64,000 nt of DNA from Paenibacillus terricola (lineage in GTDB: Bacteria > Bacillota > Bacilli > Paenibacillales > Paenibacillaceae), in NCBI RefSeq assembly GCF_014779765.1, contig NZ_JACXZA010000005.1, positions 186,001-250,000 on the forward strand, given 5' to 3'. Below are positions 55,516 to 64,000 of this stretch, one piece after another. The position numbers and the translations under genes were made by a program. Position 1 is the stretch's first letter, and each line of letters begins with the position of its first letter. Under the pieces are notes generated by a model that was not told the origin of the DNA, did no database searches, and saw only the letters and a program-made list of their open reading frames with translations.

Positions 55516-56379
55516 CCGATTCATTAGCGCGAAATCGACATTCCGCGCGCCTTCTCTAGTGTAACAAGCCTGCCCAAGGTTGTCAACGACAAAAGACGAA
55601 CATTCGACCGTTTTTATTATTCGATAGTTCGCCTTTAGCACATATTTGAACCTGTCCGCTTTTGAAGCGCAACTTTTTCCGGTTTTTCACCTTTTTTGAC
55701 AAACACGCCACCGGTAGGAAGCTGCTGCCTATCAAAGAATAATCGTCTGAAGGAGCGATTATCTATGGAACAACACATGCCAACCTTCCGATAAACGGAG
55801 CTTCTCATTCCATTCTCAAGCAATAAGCAGTACATGCCACTCAGGATAGGCAGCATTATCGTTGCAGCCCCTGCCCGTAACGTGTCTTCTGGTAAGTCTG
55901 ACATTGTTGGTGTCGCCTAGTTTCCTTCTGCTTATTATGCGTATGACGGCCATAATGTTTACTTCCGAATGTAATGAAATGCAGACCTTAGACAAAAAAG
56001 CAGTTCCATAAACTTTACAAGAGGCGTCCTCTTCGACACGGATAACAGCTCTTCCACTTACGAGAGGGAACTTGTCGTTAATGGACTAGCTAATGAAGTT
56101 GAATGAATTGCCAATGCGGTCAAAATTCCGAACATACTTACGGATCAGTCAGAGGGGACAGACGGCCACCGAAAGCAAATCCATGCCAAAACGATCTGAA
56201 ATTTCGACAATATTCGCGTGAAAGCGACTGAAGAAGGCTCCCCGGTTCTGCCACCTTCTTCATCGACGCCCTGAACGAGCAAACCTCGTACAGGGCTTAT
56301 TTGTTGTACGGAGTACAGATTATAGCCGGCTTGGAATACAGTAGTAGCAGCGAATAACGCTGCATAGGGGGGATAGTCG

Positions 56380-57657
56380 ATGTTCATACATGTGGTCCAG
56401 CGAGGCGATACATTATGGAAGCTGGCGCAGCGGTACAACACAAGCACCAGCGCCATCGCTTCTGCAAACGGCATTCAGGAGAGTGGCATTCTGGTTCCCG
56501 GCCAATCGCTGCTCATTCCGATCTCAGCCGATCAGCATACCGTTAGGCAAGGAGAAAGTCTATGGTCGATCGCTAATCGATATGGTACTACGCCGGAAGT
56601 ATTAGCGGAGCTCAACGGCATTACATATCCGTTCTACATTTATCCGGGGCAGCTTCTGCGAATCCCCGTTCCCGCTAAACCAACGATTGAGGTTAACGCC
56701 TATACCGAGCAGTTCAATGAAGCCGGGGTACGCGAGGTGACGGACATCGGCAGTCTGCTTACCTATCTCAGCCCGTTCAGCTATCGTGTCGCTATCGATG
56801 GCTCGCTGTCCGGTCCCGATGATGATGCCTTAATCGAAGCGAGCGTTGACCAGCACATCCTGCCAATGATGGTGCTCTCTAACTTCAAAGACGGCACGTT
56901 CGATTCGGACATCGCACATGCGGTATTGACCAACACGGCCATTCAGACCAAGGTTCTGAACACAACGATGGATACGATGCGGCAGAAAGGCTACAAAGCG
57001 ATCAATATCGACTTCGAGTATGTACCGCCAGCCGACCGCGAAGCCTACAACACCTTCTTAAGACGGTTGAAGGAACGTCTTGCACCAAGCGGCTACTTGC
57101 TGTCCACCTGCCTTGCACCGAAGACGAGCGCCGAACAGAAGGGGCGTCTATACGAGGCACATGATTATCCCGCACACGGAAGCATTACTGATTTCGTCAT
57201 ACTAATGACGTATGAGTGGGGCTGGTCAGGTGGCCCACCACGAGCGGTCGCTCCGATTGATGAGGTGGAGAAAGTCGTGCGCTATGCATTATCGGTCATG
57301 CCTGCAAGCAAGATTATGATCGGGATGCCGCTGTACGGCTATGATTGGACACTGCCCTATGCGCAAGGCAATGAATGGGCGCCGACGCTAAACAATCCAG
57401 AAGTGGTTCGGCGAGCCGCCCAGTACGGAGCCGAAATTCGTTTCGACGGACCAAGCCAGTCACCATTTTTCCGCTATTACGATAATAATGGGGTTCAGCA
57501 CGAAGTATGGTTCGAGGATGCGCGCAGCGTGCAGGCCAAGTTCAACCTGGTCAAAGCGCAGAAGCTTCGCGGCGTCAGTTATTGGGTACTTGGTACGCCA
57601 TTCCGGCAAAACTGGGAGCTGCTGCGGGCTAATTTCACGGTCAAGAAGCTCGTGTAA
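56380..57657 (+). CDS. sleL: LysM + GH18 spore cortex lytic enzyme (SleL/YaaH type)
   Basis: 425 aa. Two LysM domains (residues 3-48 and 52-97: HVVQRGDTLWKLAQRY and HTVRQGESLWSIANRY) are followed by a GH18 barrel with the catalytic Asp/Glu in INIDFEYVP, and LMTYEWGWSGGPPRAVAP. There is no signal peptide, as for YaaH/SleL, which is deposited in spores and cuts cortex peptidoglycan as an N-acetylglucosaminidase during germination. It is a single gene with a strong downstream hairpin. Confidence 0.88.
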   Translation: MFIHVVQRGDTLWKLAQRYNTSTSAIASANGIQESGILVPGQSLLIPISADQHTVRQGESLWSIANRYGTTPEVLAELNGITYPFYIYPGQLLRIPVPAKPTIEVNAYTEQFNEAGVREVTDIGSLLTYLSPFSYRVAIDGSLSGPDDDALIEASVDQHILPMMVLSNFKDGTFDSDIAHAVLTNTAIQTKVLNTTMDTMRQKGYKAINIDFEYVPPADREAYNTFLRRLKERLAPSGYLLSTCLAPKTSAEQKGRLYEAHDYPAHGSITDFVILMTYEWGWSGGPPRAVAPIDEVEKVVRYALSVMPASKIMIGMPLYGYDWTLPYAQGNEWAPTLNNPEVVRRAAQYGAEIRFDGPSQSPFFRYYDNNGVQHEVWFEDARSVQAKFNLVKAQKLRGVSYWVLGTPFRQNWELLRANFTVKKLV

Positions 57658-57690
57658 TACGACGGGGTTAGCATCCAATGACAACAAAAA

Positions 57691-57748
57691 CGCTGTGCCC
57701 CTCGAATGGCTCAGGCGTCAGGCACCTAGCCATTCGACAAACACAGCG
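57691..57748. terminator. Bidirectional terminator
   Basis: CGCTGTG / CACAGCG outer stem and TCGAATGGCT / AGCCATTCGA inner stem, between the convergent sleL and nitroreductase genes. Confidence 0.75.
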
Positions 57749-57782
57749 AATGTCGCGTTAATCGTTCAACTATTGTATGCCG

Positions 57783-58355
57783 CTACCCTTCCAGCCATAC
57801 CGTCTTCTCTGCTGCAGGCTGTCTGCGTCCTTGCAGCTCTTTCATATCGGAGTAACCGATATAGATCAAGCCAACAAGAGACTCGCGCTCGCCAAGGCGA
57901 AACGCTTGATGCATCGCCGGATGATACATCGGATCTCCGCTGCGCCAGACGGCGCCAAGGCCAAGCGCATGTGCGGCGAGAAGCAAATTCTGTACCGCCG
58001 CATGCGCGGCAGCCAGTTCTTCCGCTTGCACGGCACGCGGATTATCCGAAGGCGAGCACACAGCCGCAATGACGACAGGCGACCGATACGCCTTCGCACG
58101 CTCCTTGTCCAGCCGTTCCTCCAGCGCCGCTTCTTCCAGACCGCTCAATCCCTCTTGGGTAATGGCGGCATAGGCATCGCCCAGCACCTTCCGGCCTTCG
58201 CCAGTCATAACAATGAATTTCCATGGCTCCGTCAAATGATGATTCGGCGCCCATGTCGCCGCTTCAATGATTTGCTCAATTAAATCCCGATCAACGGGAT
58301 CCGATTTTACTTTGCCAATACTTCGTCTTGAACGAATTGCATCTAATACGTCCAT
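57783..58355 (-). CDS. Nitroreductase-family flavoprotein
   Basis: 190 aa, start after GGAGG. FMN-binding features: IRSRRSIG, EAATWAPNHHLTEPWKF and ALGLGAVWRSG. It belongs to the small YdjA-like nitroreductases, NAD(P)H-dependent. Substrate unknown. It lies downstream of a MarR regulator with a hairpin between. Confidence 0.85.
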   Translation of the reverse strand: MDVLDAIRSRRSIGKVKSDPVDRDLIEQIIEAATWAPNHHLTEPWKFIVMTGEGRKVLGDAYAAITQEGLSGLEEAALEERLDKERAKAYRSPVVIAAVCSPSDNPRAVQAEELAAAHAAVQNLLLAAHALGLGAVWRSGDPMYHPAMHQAFRLGERESLVGLIYIGYSDMKELQGRRQPAAEKTVWLEG

Positions 58356-58409
58356 TGTTTATGCCTCCTTAGCTACATCATTCCTACATTATATCAGACT
58401 TCATATAAA

Positions 58410-58436
58410 GGGAGGGGACGATAGCCGTCGCCTCCC
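58410..58436 (-). terminator. Terminator of the marR-like gene
   Basis: GGGAGGCGACG / CGTCCCCTCCC hairpin followed by TTTATAT on the minus strand. Confidence 0.6.
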
Positions 58437-58453
58437 TCCTCTTATGCGCCAGC

Positions 58454-58882
58454 CTAATACTCGAACCGTTCTGCAATCCGCTTCATCCATACAACCATCA
58501 GCGCCGCTTCCTCATCGGACAGCGGCTCTCTGACTTTACGCTCGCCTTCTTCAACGATAGCTAGAGCAGGCGCACGCAGCGCCTGCCCTTCCGGTGTCAA
58601 ATAAATCCGGTTCGCCCGCGTGTCCTTCTTATCTTGTTCTCTCCGAATGAGTCCCTTCTCCTCTAGCCCCTTGAGCAGAAACGTCGTCGACGCCGGCTGA
58701 ATGCCAAGCACTTGCACGACTTGCTTCTGCGTAACGCCTTCCTGTTCCCACAGCATCATGAGAACGCCAAGCTGCGAATTCGTAATGCCAAGCGGCTCCA
58801 GTCGCTGGTCCAAGTAGTTGCACATATTCCGATAGTTTCGCTTCAACCAATAGCCGAGCTTCGATACTAACAGCTGATCCAC
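58454..58882 (-). CDS. MarR-family transcriptional regulator
   Basis: 142 aa with GTG start (TTGAGGT upstream). Winged helix with LTQ-type recognition helix: EGVTQKQVVQVLGIQPASTT and wing QDKKDTRANRIYLT, typical of MarR. It may control the adjacent AhpD-like gene or the nitroreductase; repeated 9-mers in the 59.6-59.8 kb intergenic region are possible targets. Confidence 0.88.
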   Translation of the reverse strand: MDQLLVSKLGYWLKRNYRNMCNYLDQRLEPLGITNSQLGVLMMLWEQEGVTQKQVVQVLGIQPASTTFLLKGLEEKGLIRREQDKKDTRANRIYLTPEGQALRAPALAIVEEGERKVREPLSDEEAALMVVWMKRIAERFEY

Positions 58883-58956
58883 TAGACCTCAACTCATTTC
58901 CACAAAGTAATTACCCTCATCGTACAATAGAAAGGGAACCGCTGGAAGAGTGATGA

Positions 58957-59637
58957 TTATAGGATCTCGGACGTTTCCGACTCCGCTGCATCGAATGCCT
59001 CTAGCGCATTCACGCCGTGCGATAGCACAAGACCTGCATTGACGACGCCTGCTACGAGCAGCGCTTCCGCCATCTCTTCCCGGGTTCCGCCAAGCTCGTG
59101 GTAGTGCTTCACATAGCGGGCAATGCTGTATGCACACCCCAATACATGAGCAGCAGCAACGGCAATCAATCCCTTAACTTTGGGTTCCACTACCCCTTGC
59201 GCGAATACAACATCAGCAAACCGATCGTATGCTGTGAATGCTGCTGGCGCCTGTGCTCGCAGCTCATTGAAATGTTCCAAATTCGTCATGCTGTATAGCG
59301 AGTCGGCGGGATCACCTTTCATTGTCAGAATCGCATTGGCCCCATGGTTCAGCACGCTCTCTGCATTCACGGCACTTGCAACAAGGATCGCTTCTGCAAG
59401 CTCATTCATGGAACCGTCCTGCTTCTTGAGCTTGCCGGCATGAACATCTATGCAATACGGACAACCTGTCACATGAGCCACTGCGGCCGCGATCAATTCC
59501 TTCTCCCGCATGCTGAGCAGCTTCGACTCGAATGCTGTATGCTCCAGCTTGAAATACGACTTGGCCCCTTCAGGCACGAGCTTCTGCAGCTCTGAGATTC
59601 GTGCTAGATTCGAACGTTTATACAAAGATCCATTCAT
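58957..59637 (-). CDS. Carboxymuconolactone decarboxylase/AhpD-like protein
   Basis: 226 aa from ATG 59637 with GGAGGGG upstream. It is an internal duplication of the CMD/AhpD fold. The first half has the redox pair in HVTGCPYCIDVHAGK; the second half has AAAHVLGCAYSIARY, in which the second Cys is replaced by Ser. Such proteins act as peroxidase partners or thiol redox enzymes. It probably belongs to an oxidative or electrophile stress regulon with the neighbouring MarR gene. Confidence 0.8.
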   Translation of the reverse strand: MNGSLYKRSNLARISELQKLVPEGAKSYFKLEHTAFESKLLSMREKELIAAAVAHVTGCPYCIDVHAGKLKKQDGSMNELAEAILVASAVNAESVLNHGANAILTMKGDPADSLYSMTNLEHFNELRAQAPAAFTAYDRFADVVFAQGVVEPKVKGLIAVAAAHVLGCAYSIARYVKHYHELGGTREEMAEALLVAGVVNAGLVLSHGVNALEAFDAAESETSEIL

Positions 59638-59674
59638 GGGAATCCCCTCCATTTATTGAAATCGATATTATCAT

Positions 59675-59790
59675 ATCTAACTAAAAATGGATATTGAACC
59701 CATCAAAAGTCCTAATTTAACTCGAATATCAATAAGATCAAACGTCGATTTAGTTAGATCTTTAACTATATTTCATTCTATATCTAACTA
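59675..59790. promoter_or_regulatory. Repeated ATCTAACTA motifs upstream of the AhpD-like gene
   Basis: ATCTAACTA at 59675-59683 and 59782-59790, and its inverse TAGTTAGAT at 59751-59759. Three copies of a 9-mer within 116 nt, positioned as an operator region between divergent genes. Confidence 0.4.
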
Positions 59791-59891
59791 TTCCTGCCAT
59801 TGTCGCAGGCTCATGTCACCTCGCCCACAACATGTGCATATGTATGAAGAATAGACTAAGGTCCATCTGTGCAGGAGGTCGTTCCTTTTCC

Positions 59892-60239
59892 ATGTCCGCC
59901 CGATATGTCCCCCGCAGACCGATGCATGACGCTAATATGCGCGAGCTTCCCCCAGTAGATCCGGCTAGAATTGAACATTCCGCTCAATCGTTCCAGCCCA
60001 TGCTGCAGGATGCAACACGGATCATAAGCAGACTAACGGAGCGCTCGTTTGTTATTCCACTCATGACAGCGGCTCAAGCCGGCCACCAACAGGAAGTCGA
60101 TCGGATGATCAAAACAGCAGCAGGCGCTTCTCGCGCACATGCCAAATATACGCCAAGCGGCATCGTCATCACCGTTGAACCAACGAACGCGAATGAAAGC
60201 TGCTGCAATCTGTCCATGACGCTCCGCTGGGGTATCTGA
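59892..60239 (+). CDS. Small hypothetical protein
   Basis: 115 aa from ATG 59892, which has AGGAGGT about 12 nt upstream; an in-frame ATG at 59832 is less likely. It has a basic N-terminus (SARYVPRRP), a helical centre (QPMLQDATRIISRLTERS), and a beta-rich C-terminus (YTPSGIVITVEP) ending in NESCCNLSMTLRWGI. There is no signal peptide. Family not recognised; perhaps a Paenibacillaceae-restricted protein. Confidence 0.55.
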   Translation: MSARYVPRRPMHDANMRELPPVDPARIEHSAQSFQPMLQDATRIISRLTERSFVIPLMTAAQAGHQQEVDRMIKTAAGASRAHAKYTPSGIVITVEPTNANESCCNLSMTLRWGI

Positions 60240-60266
60240 TCCGCCTAAACTGCCTATATAACGCAC

Positions 60267-60298
60267 AACACCCCTGCGCCGGTCCGCGCAGGGGTGTT
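60267..60298. terminator. Bidirectional terminator
   Basis: ACACCCCTGCGC / GCGCAGGGGTGT, a 12-bp stem between convergent genes. Confidence 0.8.
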
Positions 60299-60319
60299 TC
60301 GATCCGTGCAGCTTCAAGA

Positions 60320-61714
60320 TTAACCTTGGCTGCCAATATAGATGTAACGGAGAACAACGAGAATAGCCAGAATCCACATCAGTGCATGAATTTTGTAGCC
60401 GCCATTCTGGTCGCCCTTCTTCGTTACGTTAGCGATTGCTGCAAGCAGTACATACGATACGATACCGAACGAGATACCGTTAGCGATGTTGTACGTGAAA
60501 GGCATAAGCGCCAACGTCAAGAACGAAGGAATTGCATATACCATATCGGAGAAGTCGATGTGTTTCACCGACGACATCATCAGTACGCCGACGATTACAA
60601 GAGCTGCTGCCGTTGCCGAACCCGGAACGAGTGCCACGAGCGGCGACAGGAACAGAGCAAGCAGGAAGCAGATACCCGTCGTAACCGACGTCAGACCAGT
60701 GCGGCCGCCTTGCGCTACGCCTGCAGAGCTTTCAACGAATGCCGTTACCGTACTCGTACCGAGCACTGCACCGCCGCCTACTGCTACCGCATCAACGAGC
60801 ATTGCTTTGCCAACGCGCTTCTTGCCTTCTTCTTCGTTCTTCATCAAGCCGGCACGGCTAGCCGTACCAACGAGCGTACCGAACGTATCGAACAACTCAA
60901 CGAACGTGAACGTCAGAACGACCGAGATCAGACCGGCTTCCATCACGCCGTTGAAGTCAAAGTTCCAGAAGTTCAGTTGGCCGAAGTCAGGAGCCCACGT
61001 TTGACCCGACAGCGTGTCGCTTACATTGACTTCGCCCATCAGAATTGCAACAATCGTCGTACCGATGATACCCCACAGAATAGCGCCTGGAACGCGCATA
61101 ACCATCAGAATCGCAATGAGGAAAATACCGACGATCGTCAGAACAACGCCGTTGTTCTCCAGACTGCCCAGGTGAATAACCGATTCAAAACCAAGTACAT
61201 CCGTGAAAATGCCTTTCGGAATATCCGTTACGGTGTTCTCAACAGCAACTGTCAGCACACCGCTGTTCTTCAAACCGATAATTGTAATGAACAGACCGAT
61301 ACCGGCAGTAATTGCATGTTTCAAACTTTCCGGCACTGCGGTAATAAGCATTTGACGAACCTTCGTTACCGTCAGCACGATGAAGATCAAACCGGAAATA
61401 AAGACAGCCGTCAAAGCGATTTCCGGCGAAATTTTACCATTGGAAGTCAATACCGTTGTTGCAAAATATGCGTTCAGACCCATGCCCGGTGCAAGAGCGA
61501 CTGGGAAGTTAACGAACAAGCCCATAGCGACTGTGAAGATACCGCCCGCAAGCGCTGTCGCGAGGAACACGCTCGTCCAGTCCAGCCCCGTTGCAGACAA
61601 GATGTTCGGGTTGAGCGCTAGAATATACGCCATGGTCATGAAAGTCGTCAAGCCCGCCATAATTTCTGTCCGCACATTTGTTCCGTGTTCCTTTAGTCGA
61701 AAGAAACGTTCCAT
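60320..61714 (-). CDS. pbuG: Guanine/hypoxanthine permease, AzgA/NCS2 family
   Basis: 464 aa from ATG 61714 (GGAGGA 10 nt upstream). Polytopic permease of the AzgA subgroup: FMTMAYILALNPNIL, APGMGLNAYFA and FVELFDTFGTLVG are family signatures. It imports guanine, hypoxanthine or adenine by proton symport. A purine riboswitch and terminator precede it, as in Bacillus pbuG. The exact base is inferred from the riboswitch type. Confidence 0.88.
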   Translation of the reverse strand: MERFFRLKEHGTNVRTEIMAGLTTFMTMAYILALNPNILSATGLDWTSVFLATALAGGIFTVAMGLFVNFPVALAPGMGLNAYFATTVLTSNGKISPEIALTAVFISGLIFIVLTVTKVRQMLITAVPESLKHAITAGIGLFITIIGLKNSGVLTVAVENTVTDIPKGIFTDVLGFESVIHLGSLENNGVVLTIVGIFLIAILMVMRVPGAILWGIIGTTIVAILMGEVNVSDTLSGQTWAPDFGQLNFWNFDFNGVMEAGLISVVLTFTFVELFDTFGTLVGTASRAGLMKNEEEGKKRVGKAMLVDAVAVGGGAVLGTSTVTAFVESSAGVAQGGRTGLTSVTTGICFLLALFLSPLVALVPGSATAAALVIVGVLMMSSVKHIDFSDMVYAIPSFLTLALMPFTYNIANGISFGIVSYVLLAAIANVTKKGDQNGGYKIHALMWILAILVVLRYIYIGSQG

Positions 61715-61758
61715 TTTTCGAAAAATCCTCCTTAAAAAATGTGTTGGAACAAACAAAA

Positions 61759-61803
61759 GAACCTAGGAAAATGCAGATGAATCATCGCACTTCTCCTAGG
61801 TTC
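61759..61803 (-). terminator. Riboswitch-linked terminator before pbuG
   Basis: GAACCTAGGA / TCCTAGGTTC perfect stem followed by TTTTGTTTG on the minus strand, between the aptamer and the permease start. Confidence 0.85.
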
Positions 61804-61866
61804 CTCAAAAACAGGAAAAACATACACGTACGCTGGACCGGCGCACGCGCTGCTCTCCCCATTTTT

Positions 61867-61932
61867 TTCGTAGCCAGATCATTTACGGTGATCTCGTAGA
61901 GACTCTCAAGCCAATTCTTGAGATTATACGAA
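61867..61932 (-). promoter_or_regulatory. Purine (guanine-type) riboswitch of pbuG
   Basis: P1 TTCGTA / TACGAA, J1/2 TATAATCTCAAGAATTGGC, the GTCTCTAC junction, CCGTAAATGATCT loop and J3/1 GGCTACG. The specificity base is C (guanine class); the first J3/1 base is G where A is more common. Confidence 0.88.
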
Positions 61933-62135
61933 AAATATTTTGTTTGTTGTAATAATCAGTCTTCATTTTAAGGACGAGCACCCATTATGTCAACGATATT
62001 TTACGAACATTAATTCTTGAAAGGGTTTTCAACCTTCGGTAATTGATGGAAAAAGTTCGTTCTGAAGCCCCATATCGGATACATTTCGTAGCTCATTTGG
62101 GTGATTATGGTGTATATTTGTAAACCTTAAAGAAG

Positions 62136-62163
62136 CCCTGCACGCCTTAACTGGCTTGCAGGG
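62136..62163 (-). terminator. Terminator of the YdeI-like gene
   Basis: CCCTGCA / TGCAGGG stem 12 nt past the stop codon, followed by CTTCTTT on the minus strand. Confidence 0.55.
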
Positions 62164-62174
62164 TTTTGTGCTGA

Positions 62175-62768
62175 TCAGTCGTATATTCCTTTGCCAGCTA
62201 GTATCTTAGGAATGTATTTCTCAACTCGAGCGGCCCGTGTCTTGGACGTCTTAGGGTCCGAGAAATGCAGGAGATAAGCTCTCTGCCGCCCTGCCGTTAA
62301 CGCTTCGAAAGCATCCTTCAAGCCCTCGACCTCATCCAGTTTCGTTCGGAATTCTTCAGCCATTACGAACTCTGTCGGCTTCTTAAACTCTACGGTCATG
62401 CCGGATCTTTCCGCTTCAATCGCTTCATAGATATAGGCCTGCACGGTCGACTCCAGCTTCTCGACCTCTTGCACATTCGTAAAGCGGATCTGGCGTGCTG
62501 CTTGCACATTCTCCGTCTGCTGAATGAGCACCTTGTCGGGATCGCTCAGCAGAGCGCCTTTATGAAACAACACTGCGCAATATTGTTTGAATCCGTGGAT
62601 GAGGACGATGTTCTTCCCCTGCGATGTATAACACGGAACGCCCCACTTCAATTCTTCGGTCAACTGGCAGTTCAGCGCGATCGCCCGCAGCATCTTATAC
62701 TCCTCTTTCCACTTGCTCCCTCGCTCTATGAACGCATCAACCTTAGGGTTCGTTCTGCTAGCCGCCAT
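62175..62768 (-). CDS. YdeI/DUF1801-family protein
   Basis: 197 aa from ATG 62768 (GAGGAG about 11 nt upstream); a longer frame starts in noncoding sequence. The N-terminal DUF1801 domain has ELKWGVPCYTSQGKNIVLIHGF, and the C-terminal OmdA-like helical part has AFEALTAGRQRAYLLHFSDPKT followed by KTRAARVEKYIPKIL. YdeI-type proteins are implicated in envelope stress or peptide resistance in some bacteria; role unknown here. Confidence 0.82.
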   Translation of the reverse strand: MAASRTNPKVDAFIERGSKWKEEYKMLRAIALNCQLTEELKWGVPCYTSQGKNIVLIHGFKQYCAVLFHKGALLSDPDKVLIQQTENVQAARQIRFTNVQEVEKLESTVQAYIYEAIEAERSGMTVEFKKPTEFVMAEEFRTKLDEVEGLKDAFEALTAGRQRAYLLHFSDPKTSKTRAARVEKYIPKILAGKGIYD

Positions 62769-62861
62769 TTTCGTTGGACTCCTCTTCACTAACGTAATGA
62801 TAACTAGTATACATTGTCGGTTAGGTCGTAGAGGAAACAAACTTGAATGGACAACGACTAG

Positions 62862-63914
62862 TTAGACAGGAAGCTCCCCTTCGTTAGCGTCAGACGATTC
62901 GGCTTCTTGCCTATCCTCGAATAGATCCGTCGATAAATAGCTCAAGCCCGTATCCGGCAAAATCACAACAATCCGCTTCCCTTTATTCTCGTGACGTTGC
63001 GCCAGCTTCGTCGCTGCCCATATGGCGCTGCCGGACGAAGTTCCTACCAGAATACCATCGGTTCTTGCGACTTCGCGCGCAGCCTCATAAGCTTGCTCTG
63101 TTTCAACTTCGAGCACCTCATCGATGATATCGGCATGCACGTTGGCCGGCACACGAGCCTCCTCCTGATCCGAGAATCGGTGAACGCCTGTTATTTCGGC
63201 TATTTCCGGATTCTCGGCAGTAGCGATGGACGCATGTCCCGGTTCTACTCCTACTACCTGGATATTAGGGTTTCTGGACTTCAAATACGCGCCTACCCCG
63301 CTGATCGTTCCGCCTGTACCTACTGCCGCGACAACAATGTCCACTTCGCCATTCGTATCCTCCCATATTTCGGGTCCCGTTGTTGCTGTATGGATAGAAG
63401 GATTAGCGTCATTGTCCAATTGATTCAGGAAAACTGCATTTTCTACATGCTCTGCAAAGTAGGGAGCAATGATTTCTTTGATGACGGCGACGAAATCCCC
63501 CTCTGTTCTTTCGATTGCTTCCTCCACGCCGGGGATTTCTGACATGTTTGAAATCTCCGCCCCATATGCTCGAGCGGCCTTTGTACGTTCTTCGCTTACA
63601 TTATCTTGAATAACGAGCTTAAGTTTATATCCTTTGGCAGCTGCTATCGCTGCAAGCCCGATTCCCGTATTGCCGCTCGTCGTTTCTACAATTGTGCTGC
63701 CAGGCTTTAGAATCCCTTTCTTCTCTGCATCCTCAATCATTGCAGCAGCGATACGATCCTTGACACTGTTAGCTGGATTAAAGTATTCAAGCTTTGCTAC
63801 GATTTCTGCCTCCAGATCATGCTTCTTGTTATAATTCACGAGCTCTAGCAAGGGGGTCTTCCCGATTATTTGCGTGATTGACTTATTAATGTTGTTTGTC
63901 GTAATTGGAGTCAT
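62862..63914 (-). CDS. cysK: Cysteine synthase / O-acetylserine sulfhydrylase
   Basis: 350 aa, start after GGGAGG. PLP fold type II: the Schiff-base Lys in NPANSVKDRIA, substrate loop TTSGNTGIGLA, phosphate-binding VGTGGTISG and GTSSGSA. It makes cysteine from O-acetylserine and sulfide. It is about 40 residues longer than typical CysK, with extra residues at the acidic C-terminal tail (EAESSDANEGE) and inside the middle domain, resembling the Lactobacillales-type enzyme. Confidence 0.88.
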   Translation of the reverse strand: MTPITTNNINKSITQIIGKTPLLELVNYNKKHDLEAEIVAKLEYFNPANSVKDRIAAAMIEDAEKKGILKPGSTIVETTSGNTGIGLAAIAAAKGYKLKLVIQDNVSEERTKAARAYGAEISNMSEIPGVEEAIERTEGDFVAVIKEIIAPYFAEHVENAVFLNQLDNDANPSIHTATTGPEIWEDTNGEVDIVVAAVGTGGTISGVGAYLKSRNPNIQVVGVEPGHASIATAENPEIAEITGVHRFSDQEEARVPANVHADIIDEVLEVETEQAYEAAREVARTDGILVGTSSGSAIWAATKLAQRHENKGKRIVVILPDTGLSYLSTDLFEDRQEAESSDANEGELPV

Positions 63915-64000
63915 GCCTATTTCCTCCCTTGATAGATGAAGTGAGACAACCCAATTGTGTATAGGAATAATCTGTAATCAGCTGTCTTTGAAGCTTATCA

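Noticed and set aside
55635-55904. 89-codon minus-strand frame upstream of the purine riboswitch
   Set aside because: No ribosome binding site before the ATG and no recognisable domain; position in a regulatory leader region makes a gene unlikely.
62020-62130. Additional riboswitch upstream of the YdeI-like gene end
   Set aside because: No conserved aptamer pattern visible; only the short terminator hairpin is supported.

Overview
The window looks like a chromosomal segment of a Paenibacillaceae-type Firmicute (Paenibacillus/Cohnella-like). The evidence is an intact purEKBCSQLFMNHD operon in Bacillus order behind a purine riboswitch, a dagK-cbiX-yerC cluster, a LysM/GH18 spore cortex lytic enzyme, SLH-anchored surface proteins including a very large amylase, strong AGGAGG ribosome binding sites and CcpA-type cre sites. 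No rRNA, tRNA or CRISPR array was found.

Left part (1 to about 18.3 kb): a visibly AT-richer accessory island, nearly all on the minus strand, which I read as a Dpd (7-deazapurine-in-DNA) modification/restriction locus. Reading along the minus strand it holds: a VUT/YhhQ-type queuosine-precursor transporter; a fused DpdA with a YaaA/DUF6884-like N-terminus and a tRNA-guanine-transglycosylase (TGT) domain; an unrecognised 264-aa protein; a second stand-alone TGT-like protein; a DpdG-like protein (called G2); a large P-loop ATPase (called H2); a decayed IS3-type fragment; then DpdE (SNF2), DpdF (RecQ-like), DpdG and DpdH, the last cut by the window edge. The unusual point is that the TGT function and the adjacent G-H pair both appear twice, in separate transcription units delimited by hairpin terminators. 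Recognisable DpdB, DpdC, DpdD, DpdI, DpdJ and DpdK are not in the window and may lie to the left. The reading is that a 7-deazaguanine base (probably preQ0) is imported, exchanged into DNA by one or both TGTs, and that helicase and ATPase components act against unmodified DNA.

Middle part (18.3 to 41.2 kb): core and semi-core genes. These are an rRNA m5U methyltransferase, dagK, a CbiX-like chelatase, yerC, an SLH protein, a histidine kinase/response regulator pair, a frameshifted polymorphic-toxin tip with an Imm70 immunity gene, a 1,879-aa SLH amylase with CcpA and LacI-type operator sites, cardiolipin synthase, a Pit phosphate transporter with its DUF47 partner, a yerB-like lipoprotein, an alpha/beta hydrolase and a 39-aa membrane peptide. 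A 150-bp tandem repeat and strong palindromes follow.

Right part (41.2 to 64 kb): the purine operon (55.2 down to 41.2 kb, minus strand), interrupted by palindromic repeats between purN and purH and between purB and purC. It is followed by sleL/yaaH, a nitroreductase, a MarR regulator, an AhpD-like protein, a riboswitch-controlled guanine/hypoxanthine permease, a YdeI-like protein and cysK. The two purine riboswitches link de novo synthesis and purine base uptake.
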